A DNA stretch of 5,110 bases, taken from contig JAJZLX010000480.1 in assembly GCA_021850555.1 (NCBI GenBank), positions 1-5,110 on the forward strand, written 5' to 3'. The translations under genes and the position numbers were made by a program. The notes beneath the pieces are model-generated. The model saw nothing but the letters and a program-made list of their open reading frames with translations, did no database searches and had not been told where the DNA came from. Positions 4,268-5,110 of the stretch are shown in pieces. Every line of letters begins with the position of its first letter. Position 1 is the first letter of the stretch. This stretch comes from Pseudomonadota bacterium. GTDB taxonomy: Bacteria; Pseudomonadota; Gammaproteobacteria; Steroidobacterales; Steroidobacteraceae.

Positions 4268-5110
4268 TCAAAACGCCCACACCACTCCTTTGAACTGCGC
4301 GCAGGTGCTATTCGCCTGAATACTGAAACTCTGTCCGGCCGGGACCACGAAGGTCGCGGTGTTCTCCGTGGTCACCCAGGTTATATAATCCGGCTGCCCG
4401 GTCTTGGTAAGCGAGATGTCCGCGACCTGGGTACTACCGACGTGGGCGAGGATCGACGCCCCCACTCCATTGTTGGCGCAAGGCGTGGTGAGGCCCCCCC
4501 AGTTAGCACCCTGCGTATTCCCGTTCCCACCAGGCGTGCTACCCACGAGTCCCGTGACACTGATCAGGAGCGCCTGGGGCGGCAGCTTAAGGCTACTCCT
4601 TTGTCCATCGACGAACATGTCGCTGTTATTGGACGCCCCTGAGGCGCTCGCCGGCCCGCTCGAATAGGTCCACCCACAAACCCACTGGTGAGAGTAATTC
4701 CAGTGGCACGACCAGACCGAGGTGGGAGTCTGCGTCGCCGGCCCGAACGCACCGACATACGAACCGCCTGAGTTCTGAATCTCGGAGCACAGTGCCTGGA
4801 ACGAAGCGTACGGAGAGCTGCCGCATGGATTGCTGTTACTCAGATTCGAGTTGATCGTCCCGATGCTGCTCGTGTTCGCGTTGATCTGTCCCTGCTGGTT
4901 CGCGTATTCGTTGTTCAGGTTGTTGATCTGCCCCTGCTGGCTATTGTAGTCCGTGGTCAGATTCGACACTTGCGACGAGAGCTGCGAGTACCACGGGTAC
5001 GCGCCGCCGGCGCGCACGTCGATGTCGTTCACATTGATAGAGCCAGGCGCAGCTTCTGGCGACACATTCAGATTGCCTGGGGTCTGCTGAGTCACCATCG
5101 ACCAGCCGAC
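4268..5110 (-). CDS. Coiled-coil fibre-like or surface protein, 5'-partial
   Basis: The frame is open to the right edge of the window. The first in-window ATG (5096-5098) has no ribosome binding site in the 12 bases before it, so the real start is probably outside; residue numbers below count from that Met (276 aa to the stop). Residues 37-86 form a regular heptad pattern, with Y37, L40, V44, L47, Y51, Q54, I58, L61, Y65, Q68, I72, N75, I79, I82 and L86 at the core positions. QQGQIN occurs twice, exactly 14 residues (two heptads) apart. Polar core residues (Gln, Asn) are common in trimeric coiled coils of fibre proteins and adhesins. Next comes a Cys/Trp/Tyr-rich stretch (C92, C104, C131, C141; WSCHWNYSHQWVCGW at 129-143). 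After it lies a Gly/Asn/Ser-rich, probably beta-structured part ending FKGVVWAF. I do not recognise a named family. A phage tail-fibre-like or surface-exposed trimeric protein is the best structural guess; a pilus- or S-layer-associated protein is an alternative. It is convergent with the lipoprotein gene. Confidence 0.75.
   Translation of the reverse strand, partial: VGWSMVTQQTPGNLNVSPEAAPGSINVNDIDVRAGGAYPWYSQLSSQVSNLTTDYNSQQGQINNLNNEYANQQGQINANTSSIGTINSNLSNSNPCGSSPYASFQALCSEIQNSGGSYVGAFGPATQTPTSVWSCHWNYSHQWVCGWTYSSGPASASGASNNSDMFVDGQRSSLKLPPQALLISVTGLVGSTPGGNGNTQGANWGGLTTPCANNGVGASILAHVGSTQVADISLTKTGQPDYITWVTTENTATFVVPAGQSFSIQANSTCAQFKGVVWAF
4494..4500 (-). repeat. Homopolymer tract of seven G inside the coiled-coil protein gene
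   Basis: On the coding (-) strand the codons TGG GGG GGC (within the NWGGL segment of the C-terminal part) contain seven consecutive G. Slipped-strand changes here would shift the frame near the last quarter of the protein. The tract is on the short side for phase variation. Confidence 0.5.

Overview
The window is GC-rich (roughly 60% by eye), with strong GGAG/AGGAGG-type ribosome binding sites, compact GC stem plus T-tract terminators and a classic lipobox protein. This fits a GC-rich Gram-negative bacterium, most likely a proteobacterium. No marker gene allows a finer placement. There is no rRNA, tRNA, transposase, integrase or cas gene, so it reads as an accessory or lineage-specific stretch of mostly unrecognised proteins.

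Left part (1-1244): the 3' terminator of a gene lying off the left edge, then a 121-residue orphan CDS (239-604) closed by a perfect 12-bp terminator. A 640-bp non-coding stretch follows. It starts with four regularly spaced palindromic repeats (663-895, period 65-66 bp), then an inverted partial copy of the repeat end, then about 200 bp with nothing recognisable. It ends with copy A of a dispersed intergenic repeat (about 1101-1199).

Middle (1245-2180): a membrane-anchored DUF2726 protein (1245-1745, +) and a convergent 54-residue small membrane protein (1907-2071, -) with a consensus Shine-Dalgarno and its own terminator. Copy B of the intergenic repeat (about 2087-2180, same orientation as A) follows. 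The two copies bracket this two-gene segment, and each lies just upstream of a + strand gene.

Right part (2242-5110): a 604-residue secreted lipoprotein (2242-4056, +) whose landmarks resemble a secreted-protein family with an HExxE...TDP site, here apparently degenerate. Convergent with it is a 5'-partial gene (4268-5110, -) for a protein with a long, regular coiled coil and a Trp/Cys-rich and beta-rich C-terminal part, suggestive of a fibre-like or surface protein. Each has its own terminator in the gap between them.

No pathway links these genes by sequence alone. The shared theme is envelope or surface location: a lipoprotein, two small or anchored membrane proteins and a fibre-like protein. 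The items most worth a second look are the regular palindromic array, the A/B intergenic repeat pair and the degenerate metal-site-like motif in the lipoprotein.
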